Source: Pedobacter antarcticus
GTDB lineage: Bacteria > Bacteroidota > Bacteroidia > Sphingobacteriales > Sphingobacteriaceae
Reading direction: 5' to 3'
Assembly (NCBI RefSeq): GCF_900112985.1
Contig: NZ_FONS01000001.1
Location: 803,730-867,729, forward strand
DNA: 64,000 nucleotides
Shown one piece after another: positions 1 to 9,205 of this stretch. Positions within the stretch are counted from its first letter, which is position 1; each line of letters starts with the position of its first letter. Below the pieces are notes generated by a model. That model searched no databases, was not told where the DNA came from, and saw nothing but the letters and a program-made list of their open reading frames with translations. The translations under genes and the position numbers were made by a program.

Positions 1-3000
1 GGTTTTGAGGAAATTTCCGAAAGGGAACAAAACAGCTATGATGTCATAGCCAGCAATATTCCGTTTGGCGACACCTCCGTATTCGACCTTACCTATTCCA
101 GAAGCAAGGACAGTGCGAAAGTACAGGCAGCCCGAAGCATACACAATTACTTTTTTCTGAAAGGTGCTGATATGCTCCGTGAGGGCGGTTTGTTAGCTTA
201 CATCACTTCACAGGGTATTCTGAACAGCCCAAAGAACGAACCGATACGCAGGGCTTTGAAGCAACAAAATAACCTGGTTTCAGTTGTTCGATTACCTAAT
301 AATCTGTTTACTGATTATGCCGGGACAGAGGTTGGCAGTGACCTGATTGTCCTGCAAAAGAATACGGCTAAACAAGGCCTGAACGAAACGGAAGAACTAT
401 TTTGCCAAAGTAGGCAGACCGAATACAATACGCCTGGCAATGCACTGTTTTCAGACAATACACGGATTGTACATACAGACCGCAAACTGGATACAGACCC
501 TTATGGACAGCCAGCGCTTATCTATTTCCATAAAGATGGTACCAGCGGAATTGCCAAGGACCTCAAACAGATGCTTAATGAAGATTTTGGAAAGCACCTT
601 AACTTGAATTTGTACGTAAGCGAACGGAACGAAGAGCCGGTGATACAAATTCCTATTGAACCAAAGGTTACACCGCCGGTCATTGAACCCGTAAACATCC
701 AAAAGGAAATACCATCTCTGTCTGCACCGGCAGCTCATCGTGAAAGTCCACCGGAACTTAAACAACTGAGCATTTTCGACCTTTTTGAAACTACGGACGA
801 ACCGGTAGCAGTTCTTGCTCCGCCCAAACGGACCACATCAATCAAAAGGCAAAGCACCAACAAAAGAAGAGGTGCAATAGGTCGCCAGCCTGACCTTTTC
901 AGTAGTGCAATGCAGCAACCATACACAGCTTCCATTACCAATAAAGCAGCTAATGGAACGCCATCTGACGATGGCAAAAAGCAGGAAACTATCGGAGATT
1001 TGTTTTCAGGTGTAAACGGAAGCAGCCAGCCTGTTAAAGCAGCTATTCCCGAAGTTGCCCCGTATAGTGGCGAACTGCAATCGTTCCATCGTAATGATTG
1101 CCTTGCCATGGATAAAGGTTGGGTCGGTCACCTGCAAGAAGTGGATACCGCAGAAGGAAACGCCATATTTCATCCCTTGCAACTACCCAGCTTGCAAAGA
1201 GCAAGAGCTGAAGCATATATCGAAGTCCGTGATGTGTACCAGCACCTTTACACTAACGAGGCACAGTATCAGGTCGAACAAAAGGAAGAAAGGCAAAACC
1301 TGAACCGCCTTTATGATGCTTTTGTCAAAAGGTATGGCAACCTTAACAATGCAGATAATATTAAGCTCATTAAAACAGATAGTTCGGGTAAGGAAATGCC
1401 TTACCTGGAACGTGTAGTCGGTGGCGTTGTACACAAAGCGGATATCTTTAGCCGACCTGTAAGCTTTTCGACAGTAACCATAGCAACTGACAATCCTGAA
1501 GAAGCCTTAGCAGCCACGCTCAATAAATATGGAAGTGTGGATTTGGCGTATATGTCCGAAATCAGCGGTATGAACGCTGACGCCCTGAAAGAAGCCTTAC
1601 ATGGCCGCATTTATTACAATCCTTTGCAAAAGGGATACGAAATAGCCGAACGCTGGACTGCGGGGAACGTTGTAGAGAAAGCTGAAGAGGTACGCAGCTA
1701 TATTGAAAATAATCCTGAAGATACCGAAGCCAAAACAAGCCTCAACGTTCTGGAAGAAGCCCGACCAAGGCGGATCGAATTTGAAGAACTGGATTTTAAC
1801 CTTGGCGAACGCTGGATACCCACAGGTATTTATGCCCGTTTTGCTTCCCACCTGTTCGATGCAGATGTTAATGTTCATTACTCGGAAAGCTCCGACGATT
1901 TTTCCGTAAAGTGTCATCAGGGTAATATGCACATTTGGGAAAAATATGCCGTTAAATCCGAAAGCCGGACGTTTGACGGGATAGCCCTGCTCAAACATGC
2001 ATTGGTCAATACCACGCCAGACATTACCAAGAAAATGAGGGTTGGCGATCAGGAAGTAAAAGTGAGAGATATGGAAGCCATACAAATGGCTAACACGAAG
2101 ATAGACGAAATACGCACCGCCTTTACCGATTGGCTACATGCGCAAAACGACCAATTTAAAAGCAGGCTGACCGATCAATACAACGACACGTTCAACTGCT
2201 TCGTTCGGCCGAACTACGATGGCAACCATCAGGACTTTCCAGGCTTAGATCGTAAGGCTTTGGGTATTGAAGACCTGTATTCAAGCCAAAAGGATACGGT
2301 TTGGATGATAAAGCTGAACAACGGTGCTATCTGCGACCACGAAGTAGGTGCAGGCAAGACATTGGTGATGTGCACTGCCGCACAGGAAATGAAACGTTTG
2401 GGACTTGCCCACAAGCCAATGATTATTGGACTGAAAAGCAACGTTCACGAAATTGCCGAAGCCTATCGTACCGCTTATCCACACGCCAAGATCCTGTTTC
2501 CGGGCAAAGAAGATTTTACGCCCCAAAAGCGCCTGAGGATTTTTGGGGACATTAAAAATAATGATTGGGACTGTGTGATATTGACACACGACCAATTCGG
2601 GATGATACCGCAATCGCCCGAAATACAAAAGGAAATCCTCGAAATAGAGCTGGACAGTGTAGAGCGTAATTTAGATGCCTTGCAATCCCAAGGCAAGGAA
2701 GTGACCAGGGGAATGCTGGCGGGAGTAATCAAACGGAAAGAAAACCTAGAGGTGAAACTTAAAACCCTTGAACACGATATCGAAAACCGCAAAGATGACG
2801 TCGTAGATTTTAAAATGATGGGTATAGACCACTTGTTTGTGGATGAAAGTCACCAATTTAAAAACCTGATGTTCAATACCCGTCACACACGGGTAGCAGG
2901 ATTGGGAAACATAGACGGCAGCCTTAAAGCCATGAACCTGCTATTCGCCATCCGTACCATTCAGGACCGTACCAATGCGGACATGGGCGCAACCTTTCTT

Positions 3001-4890
3001 TCGGGTACTACCATTAGCAACTCCCTGACCGAACTATACCTGCTTTTCAAATACCTGCGGCCAAGGGCAATGGAAAAACAGGGTATCCATTCTTTTGATG
3101 CATGGGCGGCTATCTATGCTCGGAAAACAACCGATTATGAATTTTCGGTGGCTAATAACATAGTGGCGAAAGAGCGCTTTCGCTATTTCATCAAAGTGCC
3201 GGAATTGGCCCAATTCTACTCAGAAATCACGGACTACCGCACAGCAAAAGATATTGGCATTGATCGCCCGGTTAAGAACGAAGTGCTGTATAACATACCG
3301 CCTACACCAGATCAGGAAGTCTTTATCAAAAAACTGATGGACTTTGCCAAAACAGGCAATGCGGAACTTCTTGGGAGAGCACCTCTATCACAAAGCGAAG
3401 AAAAAGCAAAGATGCTTATAGCTACGGATTATGCCCGCAAGATGTCGCTTGATATGCGGATGGTAAGCGGCAGGTATGATGACCATCCCGATAATAAGGC
3501 CTCGCACTGTGCGGCAAACATCGCTAAATATTATAACCAGTATAATACCCAAAAAGGAACACAGTTCGTTTTCTCTGATCTCGGTACTTACAAGCCTGGC
3601 GAATGGAACGTGTATTCGGAAATCAAACGCAAGCTGGTAGAGGATCATGGCATACCCGCACATGAAGTCCGGTTTATACAGGAAGCTAAAAGTGATAAGC
3701 AACGCAAAGAACTGATTAAAGGGATGAATGAGGGTAAGATCCGTGTGTTGTTCGGTTCTACAAGTATGTTGGGTACAGGCGTTAATGCCCAGAAAAGAGC
3801 CGTTGCCATACATCATCTCGATACACCGTGGCGGCCGAGCGATCTTGCACAACGTGATGGGCGAGCCATCCGTAAAGGCAATGAAATAGCTAAATTCTTT
3901 GCCGATAACCAGGTAGATGTGATTATCTACGCTGTCGAAAAGTCTTTGGATAGCTACAAATTCAACCTGCTGTACAACAAGCAGCTTTTTATCGATCAGT
4001 TAAAGACCAACAATTTGGGCAAGCGAACTATTGATGAAGGCAGTATGGACGAAAAATCAGGAATGAACTTTTCTGAATATGTGGCTATCCTGTCGGGAAA
4101 TACAGACCTGCTGGATAAAGCCAAGCTGGAAAAACAGATTGCCGGACTGGAAAGTGAAAAGCAGGCATTTAACCGTTCCAAATTCAGTGCGAAATATAAA
4201 CTGCAGGACTATACGGAAATGCTGGAAAGTACGCAATCCCGACTGCATCGAATGAGCCTTGATTGGGATAATTTACAAGGGCGCTTACAAAAACGTGAGG
4301 ATGGCACTGTTGCAAACCCTGTTTTACTGGAAGGATTACCGCCGAATGCCGATATGAAGCAAATCGGTGCCAAGCTTAATCAACTTGCGGACAAAGCCCG
4401 TACCGGAGGGCAGTATGAAGAAATAGGAAGTCTGTACGGATTTACCTTATTGGTCAAAACCGAAATCTCCGAAAAAGAGGGCGTGGACATTCACGTAAAC
4501 CGATTTTTGGTACAGGGCGAGGGCAATATCAAATACACTTACAACAACGGCATAATGGCCAAAGAACCTGAAACTGCATCCATGAATTTTTTAAGGGCGC
4601 TTGAAAAACTACCTGGCTATGTAAAGCAGGAACAGGAGAAAATTGCCGAAATAAAAAAGGATTTGCCTATTCTCCAGGAAGTAGTAGATGGTACATGGTC
4701 CAAGGAAAACAGATTAGGCGAACTTAAAACGGAACTGGCTGCTGTGGAAAGAAAAATCCAGCTATCTATCATGCCTGAGCCTAAGGAAGAACCCGTGGAA
4801 GCGCAAGAGGAAAAGCAAAAGGAAGCTTCATCTGTTTCAGAGGATATTTTAAGAACAAAAGGTGTCCATTTGCCAAAAGGTGTACTATAA
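1..4890 (+). CDS. N6-adenine methylase / SNF2-type helicase giant protein (5' end outside window)
   Basis: The reading frame is open from base 1, so the gene starts upstream and the visible part is 1629 codons. The N-terminal end shows the N6-adenine methyltransferase motif IV region SNIPFGD at codons 18-24. A low-complexity linker follows (about codons 215-350). A superfamily 2 helicase comes next, with Walker A EVGAGKT near codon 781, a DESH motif II near 948 and motif [12 protein letters not shown] near 1284. The C-terminus is a charged coiled coil. Methylase-helicase fusions of this type are standard in Bacteroidetes ICEs and resemble phage P1 DarB, which protects incoming DNA from restriction. 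Protection of transferred DNA is therefore a reasonable inference, not shown here. The alternative is a role in DNA replication. Confidence 0.85.
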   Translation, partial: GFEEISEREQNSYDVIASNIPFGDTSVFDLTYSRSKDSAKVQAARSIHNYFFLKGADMLREGGLLAYITSQGILNSPKNEPIRRALKQQNNLVSVVRLPNNLFTDYAGTEVGSDLIVLQKNTAKQGLNETEELFCQSRQTEYNTPGNALFSDNTRIVHTDRKLDTDPYGQPALIYFHKDGTSGIAKDLKQMLNEDFGKHLNLNLYVSERNEEPVIQIPIEPKVTPPVIEPVNIQKEIPSLSAPAAHRESPPELKQLSIFDLFETTDEPVAVLAPPKRTTSIKRQSTNKRRGAIGRQPDLFSSAMQQPYTASITNKAANGTPSDDGKKQETIGDLFSGVNGSSQPVKAAIPEVAPYSGELQSFHRNDCLAMDKGWVGHLQEVDTAEGNAIFHPLQLPSLQRARAEAYIEVRDVYQHLYTNEAQYQVEQKEERQNLNRLYDAFVKRYGNLNNADNIKLIKTDSSGKEMPYLERVVGGVVHKADIFSRPVSFSTVTIATDNPEEALAATLNKYGSVDLAYMSEISGMNADALKEALHGRIYYNPLQKGYEIAERWTAGNVVEKAEEVRSYIENNPEDTEAKTSLNVLEEARPRRIEFEELDFNLGERWIPTGIYARFASHLFDADVNVHYSESSDDFSVKCHQGNMHIWEKYAVKSESRTFDGIALLKHALVNTTPDITKKMRVGDQEVKVRDMEAIQMANTKIDEIRTAFTDWLHAQNDQFKSRLTDQYNDTFNCFVRPNYDGNHQDFPGLDRKALGIEDLYSSQKDTVWMIKLNNGAICDHEVGAGKTLVMCTAAQEMKRLGLAHKPMIIGLKSNVHEIAEAYRTAYPHAKILFPGKEDFTPQKRLRIFGDIKNNDWDCVILTHDQFGMIPQSPEIQKEILEIELDSVERNLDALQSQGKEVTRGMLAGVIKRKENLEVKLKTLEHDIENRKDDVVDFKMMGIDHLFVDESHQFKNLMFNTRHTRVAGLGNIDGSLKAMNLLFAIRTIQDRTNADMGATFLSGTTISNSLTELYLLFKYLRPRAMEKQGIHSFDAWAAIYARKTTDYEFSVANNIVAKERFRYFIKVPELAQFYSEITDYRTAKDIGIDRPVKNEVLYNIPPTPDQEVFIKKLMDFAKTGNAELLGRAPLSQSEEKAKMLIATDYARKMSLDMRMVSGRYDDHPDNKASHCAANIAKYYNQYNTQKGTQFVFSDLGTYKPGEWNVYSEIKRKLVEDHGIPAHEVRFIQEAKSDKQRKELIKGMNEGKIRVLFGSTSMLGTGVNAQKRAVAIHHLDTPWRPSDLAQRDGRAIRKGNEIAKFFADNQVDVIIYAVEKSLDSYKFNLLYNKQLFIDQLKTNNLGKRTIDEGSMDEKSGMNFSEYVAILSGNTDLLDKAKLEKQIAGLESEKQAFNRSKFSAKYKLQDYTEMLESTQSRLHRMSLDWDNLQGRLQKREDGTVANPVLLEGLPPNADMKQIGAKLNQLADKARTGGQYEEIGSLYGFTLLVKTEISEKEGVDIHVNRFLVQGEGNIKYTYNNGIMAKEPETASMNFLRALEKLPGYVKQEQEKIAEIKKDLPILQEVVDGTWSKENRLGELKTELAAVERKIQLSIMPEPKEEPVEAQEEKQKEASSVSEDILRTKGVHLPKGVL

Positions 4891-5008
4891 AATAGATTGT
4901 TAAATTCTTTCCTAATAATCTTTAAAAAAATAACCGTTCACATAAAATGTCACAGTAATTTTTTTTAAATAATTTAAATGCTTATGTTTGATAATGAGAG
5001 CGTTAATG

Positions 5009-5043
5009 AACGGGGATTAAATCAGGTTTGATTTTTCCCCGTT
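5009..5043 (+). terminator. Hairpin terminator after the methylase-helicase gene
   Basis: The stem AACGGGGA / TCCCCGTT (5009-5016 with 5036-5043) encloses a second inner stem AAATCA / TGATTT. It lies 119 bases after the stop of the large gene and is followed by an AT-rich stretch. Confidence 0.55.
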
Positions 5044-5134
5044 ATTTTCACTCGGATATATAAATGTCTCCAGCAAAATGGTATATGTCAATAGCAACAA
5101 TGTATAACTATTGTTTAACCCAGTCTAACTGCAA

Positions 5135-5329
5135 ATGCTTAATATCGAAAGTCTTTCCCAATTTAAAGCTATCCCCATAGAGGAAATCAAAACCGGTGAT
5201 TTTGTTGTCAATTTAGGTGAAGTTGTAGAAATTGATAAATTTCCTAATCACATTGATCTTATAATTCTTAGATTAAATGAGAAATACGTCATAAAATTCA
5301 GCCTTGAAACATTAATTGTAATAAAATGA
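5135..5329 (+). CDS. Small hypothetical protein (64 aa)
   Basis: I do not recognise this protein. It begins MLNIESLSQFKAIP and has short alternating hydrophobic stretches (GDFVVNLGEVVEID, HIDLIILRLNEKYVIKF) that suggest a small beta-rich fold, perhaps an SH3-like barrel. It has an ATG start, no signal peptide and no cysteines. It stands alone between the terminator of the methylase-helicase gene and the rteC relic. The even hydrophobic pattern makes it look like a real gene, but no function can be assigned. Confidence 0.5.
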   Translation: MLNIESLSQFKAIPIEEIKTGDFVVNLGEVVEIDKFPNHIDLIILRLNEKYVIKFSLETLIVIK

Positions 5330-5523
5330 TTTTTAGGGGCGATAGTCAAACTAACTAGCTTGAGTTTTAACAATGAACAAAATGAACAGATGATCCTACA
5401 ATATTTTGGCTATCAATGTCATTATGCATTACCACTATTAAATAACCAGTGCGAATTTAACGTAGCTATTAATTCCGTTAATTTTATTTTGTTTGCTGTC
5501 TGTTTCAACGAAGTATCATAATG

Positions 5524-5998
5524 TTATTTAAGATTTGTAATATTCAGCTTGCCCTCGATGTAAACAGGTATCAAGGCATTGATAGATATCTTCGCAAGTT
5601 TAGGGTAGTGTGAAGTAGAAAAACGATGGTTAGCTTCAAGGTAAATGGCATTTAGCTTTGCAATAATATTAGATTTCTGGAATCCGAAAATCGAAATTGT
5701 CTATTATTCTTCTTAAACCCTTCACTTAAAATATATTCCTTTAATTCTGACAGACATTCGAGAATTAGATATATAGCAGCCTCAATCCATTGTATGGAGC
5801 AATCCACCTCAACCTCCAATTCGCTAATATCTAGTTCCAGTTTAGAGTGTATTTTTTTTGTAGAATTTTCCATTGATTTGTATGCTTCGAAAATGTCTTC
5901 CACACCTAAAAACTCGGTATTCAGTTGTGCAGATGTTAATACATGATTGTTTAATTTTGAAAATAGAGAACTGTTTTTTTTAGAATAGCCCCCTGTTA
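5524..5998 (-). pseudogene. rteC: Decayed rteC-like regulator gene (frameshift plus internal deletion)
   Basis: Reading leftwards, one frame (GTG start possible at 5903) encodes an N-terminal RteC-like helix region ending in LSELKEYILSEGFKK. The reading then has to shift frame. The second frame, down to the TAA at 5524-5526, contains KSNIIAKL and then HRFSTSHYPKLAKI, which matches the RFSTSHDYKVAKI signature I recall from the RteC C-terminal half. About 100 codons between the two parts are missing compared with intact RteC (roughly 280 aa). In CTnDOT, RteC activates excision genes. The copy here cannot make a normal protein. Assignment rests on motif memory and was not checked by alignment. 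Confidence 0.65.
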
Positions 5999-6022
5999 TA
6001 TGGCAACGTATTTTATAAATGA

Positions 6023-7180
6023 TTATTTATTCATCATTTCTTCTTTTAGGTTATCGCCCTCGTTACCTCGAAAGAAACGACGCTTGAAGTAGAGGCTTAA
6101 ATGTACAAGACCAATCAGAACGGGGACTTCTACCAGTGGACCGATTGCCGTAGCAAAGGCAACGGGAGAAGCGATACCGAAAACAGATATGCCAACAGCA
6201 ATAGCAAGTTCAAAATTATTACCGGAAGCCGTAAACGCCAATGTGGCACTTCTACGATAGTCAATGCCCATACGTTGAGTTAAAAAAAAGCTGACCAAAA
6301 ACATAATTAAGAAATATGCCGACATCGGTATAGCAATCCAAAGTACATCAAATGGCTGCTTTAGCATTCGTTCCCCCTGAAGACTGAACATCACGAAAAT
6401 CGTAAAGATGAGGGCTATAACTGCAAGGGGTGCAATTTTAGGCAGATAGATATTCTCGTACCATTCTGCCCCTTTTGCCCTGATAAGGAAATATCTTCCA
6501 AGAATGCCAAGTGCAAAAGGAATACCTAAATAAATCAGCACACTATGGAAAAGTTCCATAAATTTTACTTCGACTATCGTACCCTCCATACCGAAATATG
6601 TCGGCAGAACCGAAATAAAAATCCAGGCGTACAAACCGAAAGTAATTATCTGAAATATACTGTTGAGCGCAACAAAAGCAGCACCGTATTCGCTGCTGCC
6701 TCCTGCGAGCCTGTTCCATATCAAAACCATAGCCACACATCGGGCAATCCCGACAAGTAAAAGACCTGCCATATATGGCGCCCACCGGGCATCCTGTCCG
6801 ATAAAATTAGGTGCTATGTAAGCGAAAAATCCGATGGCAAGCCCGAACATAATAAGCGGACCAATGACCCAGTTCAGCAAGAGCGAAAGCCCCAATGCTT
6901 TTATGTCCTTGAAAACTTTTGGAAGCAGCCCGAAACGTACCTCTGCTAAAGGCGGGTACATCATCAGAATTAGCCCGAAAGCAAGGAGTAAATTGGTATG
7001 CCCGCCTACGGTAAAGGCATCATTAATTTTTTCTACGGAGCCTTGAAAAAAATGGCTTACGCCTGCTCCGGTTATCATTGCGAGAAAAATCCATACGGTC
7101 AGGTATCTATCTAATATTGAAATGTCCTCTGATACTTTTTTTGTTTCACAATTTGAAGTTGTGCATCCTTTTTCAATCAT
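6023..7180 (-). CDS. ACR3-family arsenite efflux permease
   Basis: This is a 385-aa inner-membrane protein with about ten hydrophobic segments. It carries the ACR3 signature ARCVAMVLIWNRLAGG with the conserved cysteine, followed by the NSIFQIITFGLYAWIF helix. ACR3 proteins export arsenite (and antimonite) using the membrane potential. The N-terminus has two extra cysteines (GCTTSNC). The gene lies 72 bases downstream of the Cys-rich secreted protein gene on the same strand, so both probably come from the MerR-type promoter at 7733-7766. The C-terminus is short and basic. The family call is firm. The substrate could be another metalloid, since the shared regulator is of the MerR kind rather than ArsR. 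Confidence 0.88.
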   Translation of the reverse strand: MIEKGCTTSNCETKKVSEDISILDRYLTVWIFLAMITGAGVSHFFQGSVEKINDAFTVGGHTNLLLAFGLILMMYPPLAEVRFGLLPKVFKDIKALGLSLLLNWVIGPLIMFGLAIGFFAYIAPNFIGQDARWAPYMAGLLLVGIARCVAMVLIWNRLAGGSSEYGAAFVALNSIFQIITFGLYAWIFISVLPTYFGMEGTIVEVKFMELFHSVLIYLGIPFALGILGRYFLIRAKGAEWYENIYLPKIAPLAVIALIFTIFVMFSLQGERMLKQPFDVLWIAIPMSAYFLIMFLVSFFLTQRMGIDYRRSATLAFTASGNNFELAIAVGISVFGIASPVAFATAIGPLVEVPVLIGLVHLSLYFKRRFFRGNEGDNLKEEMMNK

Positions 7181-7252
7181 CTTAAAAACTAAATATCTTT
7201 TATATTATCTTACTAATTGTTCATTTTAGGTTGTTTTAAATACAGGTTCTAT

Positions 7253-7705
7253 TTAAAATCCAAGTTCTGCGGTTATAAATTCTTTCACGCCGTTTGCGCC
7301 TGTTAATTCAAGCCACGCTTCTTTTTTATCGCCACCTATGGACATTGCAAATGTGAAAAAGTCGCAACATTCCCTTTCCGTTTTTATAAACTCCGTGAGT
7401 TCGTCCAAAATCTCGTCCGTTCCTTTAAACTTAAAGGCGTAGCCGTTCTGAAGCTCCTTTTTCTCCAATATTTGTTGCTTCAAACTGGCAATAACCGTTT
7501 CTTTTCTTTTTTGAAGTTCGGGGCTTGTTAGCTTGCAGGACATTTGGTCTGATTTATTTTTTGCGGTGCAATCGTCGCTGCAAACACTTCCGTTCTGTTT
7601 TTTCATAGCTGTACTTTTTGATTGGTTTTGCGAATAGCTACAAATTGCGAGCATAGAAAACATCGCTGTTAATATTACCGTTCTGATTGGGTTATCTGTT
7701 GTCAT
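7253..7705 (-). CDS. Secreted cysteine-rich protein of a metal-resistance operon
   Basis: The protein has 150 aa. Its N-terminal hydrophobic stretch ends in CSYSQ and is a likely signal peptide. Next comes a short cysteine motif (SVCSDDC), then an alpha/beta domain with SCKLTSPEL, the sequence ECCDFFTF and the end WLELTGANGVKEFI. The paired cysteines suggest a soft-metal-binding protein in the periplasm. Similar proteins occur beside MerR or arsenic genes in Bacteroidetes, though no function is established that I know of. It is the first gene behind the MerR-type promoter and precedes the ACR3 permease. Role in metal binding or delivery is inferred. Confidence 0.75.
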   Translation of the reverse strand: MTTDNPIRTVILTAMFSMLAICSYSQNQSKSTAMKKQNGSVCSDDCTAKNKSDQMSCKLTSPELQKRKETVIASLKQQILEKKELQNGYAFKFKGTDEILDELTEFIKTERECCDFFTFAMSIGGDKKEAWLELTGANGVKEFITAELGF

Positions 7706-7724
7706 TATATTATATGTTATTGTT

Positions 7725-7766
7725 TATCTTTGCAAAGATAAACTATGGAGTATAGTCCACGGTCAA
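7725..7766. promoter_or_regulatory. Divergent MerR-type operator/promoter
   Basis: On the minus strand TTGACC (7761-7766) and the Bacteroidetes -7 box TATCTTTG (7733-7740) are separated so that TTG and the box are 23 bases apart. That is longer than the usual 19-20, as MerR-controlled promoters require. The spacer holds the dyad TGGA N6 TCCA. On the plus strand another TATCTTTG (7725-7732) faces the MerR gene, and the two boxes form the perfect palindrome TATCTTTGCAAAGATA. A near-identical site lies at 11133-11166. Confidence 0.8.
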
Positions 7767-7794
7767 GTAAAAAAAGAGAAAAATTATATAAAAC

Positions 7795-8202
7795 ATGTTA
7801 ATAGGCGAATTATCAGAACGTTGCGGGCTATCCAAAGACACCATCCGCTTCTACGAAAAACAGGGGTTAATCACGGTTGATAGAAAAGAAAGAAGAAATA
7901 ATAATTACAAAGAATATTCAGAAGAAACGTTCCAACGGCTGATGTCCATAAAATGGATTAAGAATATGGGCTTCACATTAACGGAAGTATCTGACGTGCT
8001 TGATATGATAGATGCCAATGAAGCAACCTGTCAGAATATTGCAGATAAAATTCAGGATAAAGTGAGCCGGATTGATGATAAAATCAAAGAGTTGCTCAAA
8101 GTCCGTTCAATGCTGTTGAATGGTTTAAAAACTTGTTGCAGCCCAACCAGTACCAAAATTGCAAATGAAAACTGCTGTCCAATAATTGTACCGCAGGGTT
8201 AA
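7795..8202 (+). CDS. MerR-family metal-responsive transcriptional regulator
   Basis: The 135-aa protein opens with the MerR winged helix-turn-helix (IGELSERCGLSKDTIRFYEKQGLI, about residues 2-25). A dimerisation coiled coil follows around residues 80-110, and the C-terminus is rich in cysteine (KTCCSPTS and ENCCPI). The paired cysteines point to a thiophilic metal or metalloid as the signal. The gene is divergent from the Cys-rich protein/ACR3 operon, and its own -7 box overlaps that promoter, so autorepression is likely. A twin operator in front of the cytochrome c-FTR1 gene indicates that it controls both units. The arrangement resembles PbrR/PbrT lead systems, but the metal cannot be read from the sequence. 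Confidence 0.88.
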   Translation: MLIGELSERCGLSKDTIRFYEKQGLITVDRKERRNNNYKEYSEETFQRLMSIKWIKNMGFTLTEVSDVLDMIDANEATCQNIADKIQDKVSRIDDKIKELLKVRSMLLNGLKTCCSPTSTKIANENCCPIIVPQG

Positions 8203-8203
8203 G

Positions 8204-8241
8204 GATTGCTCACACAGACCTGTGGATAGTGTAAGCAATTC
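8204..8241. terminator. Imperfect hairpin between convergent genes
   Basis: GGATTGCT and AGCAATTCC arms with inner CACAC / GTGTA form an imperfect stem between the MerR gene and the convergent HxlR gene. It may serve both directions. There is no clear T run. Confidence 0.35.
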
Positions 8242-8272
8242 CGTAATAAACACACAAGCCGGATAAACCATT

Positions 8273-8629
8273 TTATTTTAAATTCTGCAATCCGAAAGAA
8301 GCCAGTTTATCAGCGATAGGCAGGGTCTTTAAACCCAATTCCGTCAAACAGTATTCAACCCGTGGTGGAATTTCGGGATATGCTTTTTTCGACACCAATT
8401 TGTTTTCAACTAAGGAGTTTAATTCTTGGATGAGCATCTTTTCACTAATATCAGGAATGCACCGTTTGAGTTCCCCGTATCTCAACACCCTGTCATTTAT
8501 TTGGAATAATATTAGTAACGTCCATTTGCCGCCCAGCAACGCCAGTGATTTTCTGACAGGACAATTTTCGTCTGACTGCTTAATAATTTTTTGACTTTTT
8601 TCCATCTGATAATCAATATTTCTAACCAT
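8273..8629 (-). CDS. HxlR-family winged-helix transcriptional regulator
   Basis: The 118-aa protein shows the HxlR signature: NCPVRKSLALLGGKWTLLILFQI, then RYGELKRCIPDISEKMLIQELNSL, then the wing PPRVEYCLTELG. HxlR regulators are small dimeric repressors or activators, often redox or aldehyde responsive through an N-terminal cysteine; here a Cys sits in ENCPVRK. The gene is divergent from the SnoaL-like gene at 8720 and probably controls it. On its own strand a -7 box TACCTTTG lies at 8665-8672. Confidence 0.88.
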   Translation of the reverse strand: MVRNIDYQMEKSQKIIKQSDENCPVRKSLALLGGKWTLLILFQINDRVLRYGELKRCIPDISEKMLIQELNSLVENKLVSKKAYPEIPPRVEYCLTELGLKTLPIADKLASFGLQNLK

Positions 8630-8719
8630 TAGGTAGGTACATTACCAATAGGTGTGTACTTATACAAAGGTAAGAATTGCAATAATTTTGTACAATAATC
8701 ATTTAAAAAAGAGAATATT
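8630..8719. promoter_or_regulatory. Divergent promoter region of the hxlR-like and snoaL-like genes
   Basis: The region holds a minus-strand box TACCTTTG (8665-8672) and a plus-strand box TAATTTTG (8683-8690), both fitting TAnnTTTG. The short dyad GGTACATTACC lies near 8634-8644 and is a candidate HxlR site. Confidence 0.5.
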
Positions 8720-9109
8720 ATGGCAGCTAAAGAAGTAATAATGGCTTATGTAGAAGCCTTGGGAAAAGGCGATGTGCCAACCGCATTTTCATATTTCAGC
8801 GAAGAAGTCCAATGGCATCAGCCTGGGAACAATCAGTTTTCAGGATTGAAAAAAGGGGCTGACGAAATCGGTAAGATGATAAGCAGTATGATGGAAGTTT
8901 CCAAAGGGACTTTCGCCCTGACACCGAACGGCAATTTAATGGGTAACGGTAATTTGGTAGCAATGCCATTGCGTTTCAGCGGAACGATTGACGACCGTAA
9001 AATGGATATGTCGGGTATTGACTTGTTTCAGGTTGAAGCGGGAAAAATTACCGAGATATGGTTGTTCTCTGAAGACCAGGAAGCTGAAGATACTTTTTGG
9101 GGCAAATAA
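8720..9109 (+). CDS. SnoaL-like / NTF2-fold protein
   Basis: The 129-aa protein has the NTF2-like pattern: an initial helix (EVIMAYVEALGKGDVPTAFSYF), the strand SEEVQWHQPGN and the end GKITEIWLFSEDQEAEDTFW. Proteins of this type are small cone-shaped enzymes or binding proteins with very varied substrates. The gene is divergent from an HxlR regulator, a pairing common among stress- or drug-responsive cargo. A strong hairpin terminator follows directly. No substrate can be inferred. Confidence 0.75.
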   Translation: MAAKEVIMAYVEALGKGDVPTAFSYFSEEVQWHQPGNNQFSGLKKGADEIGKMISSMMEVSKGTFALTPNGNLMGNGNLVAMPLRFSGTIDDRKMDMSGIDLFQVEAGKITEIWLFSEDQEAEDTFWGK

Positions 9110-9133
9110 CATTTAGCCTTATACCTGTATTAA

Positions 9134-9168
9134 ACAACAAGAGCATTCATTACGAATGCTCTTGTTGT
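9134..9168. terminator. Bidirectional hairpin terminator
   Basis: A perfect 15-bp stem (ACAACAAGAGCATTC paired with its complement) with a 5-base ATTAC loop lies between the convergent SnoaL-like and FTR1 genes. Confidence 0.85.
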
Positions 9169-9205
9169 GTTTACAAACCTGTGCTTTGATTACAAAAACA
9201 GTAGC

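Noticed and set aside
451..4248. Several long open frames antisense to or out of frame within the methylase-helicase gene
   Set aside because: They have no family patterns and are explained by the codon use of the large gene, whose motifs are intact across the whole span.
6101..7046. Plus-strand open frames opposite the ACR3 gene
   Set aside because: The ACR3 membrane segments and signature fill the minus strand; the opposite frames are not protein-like.
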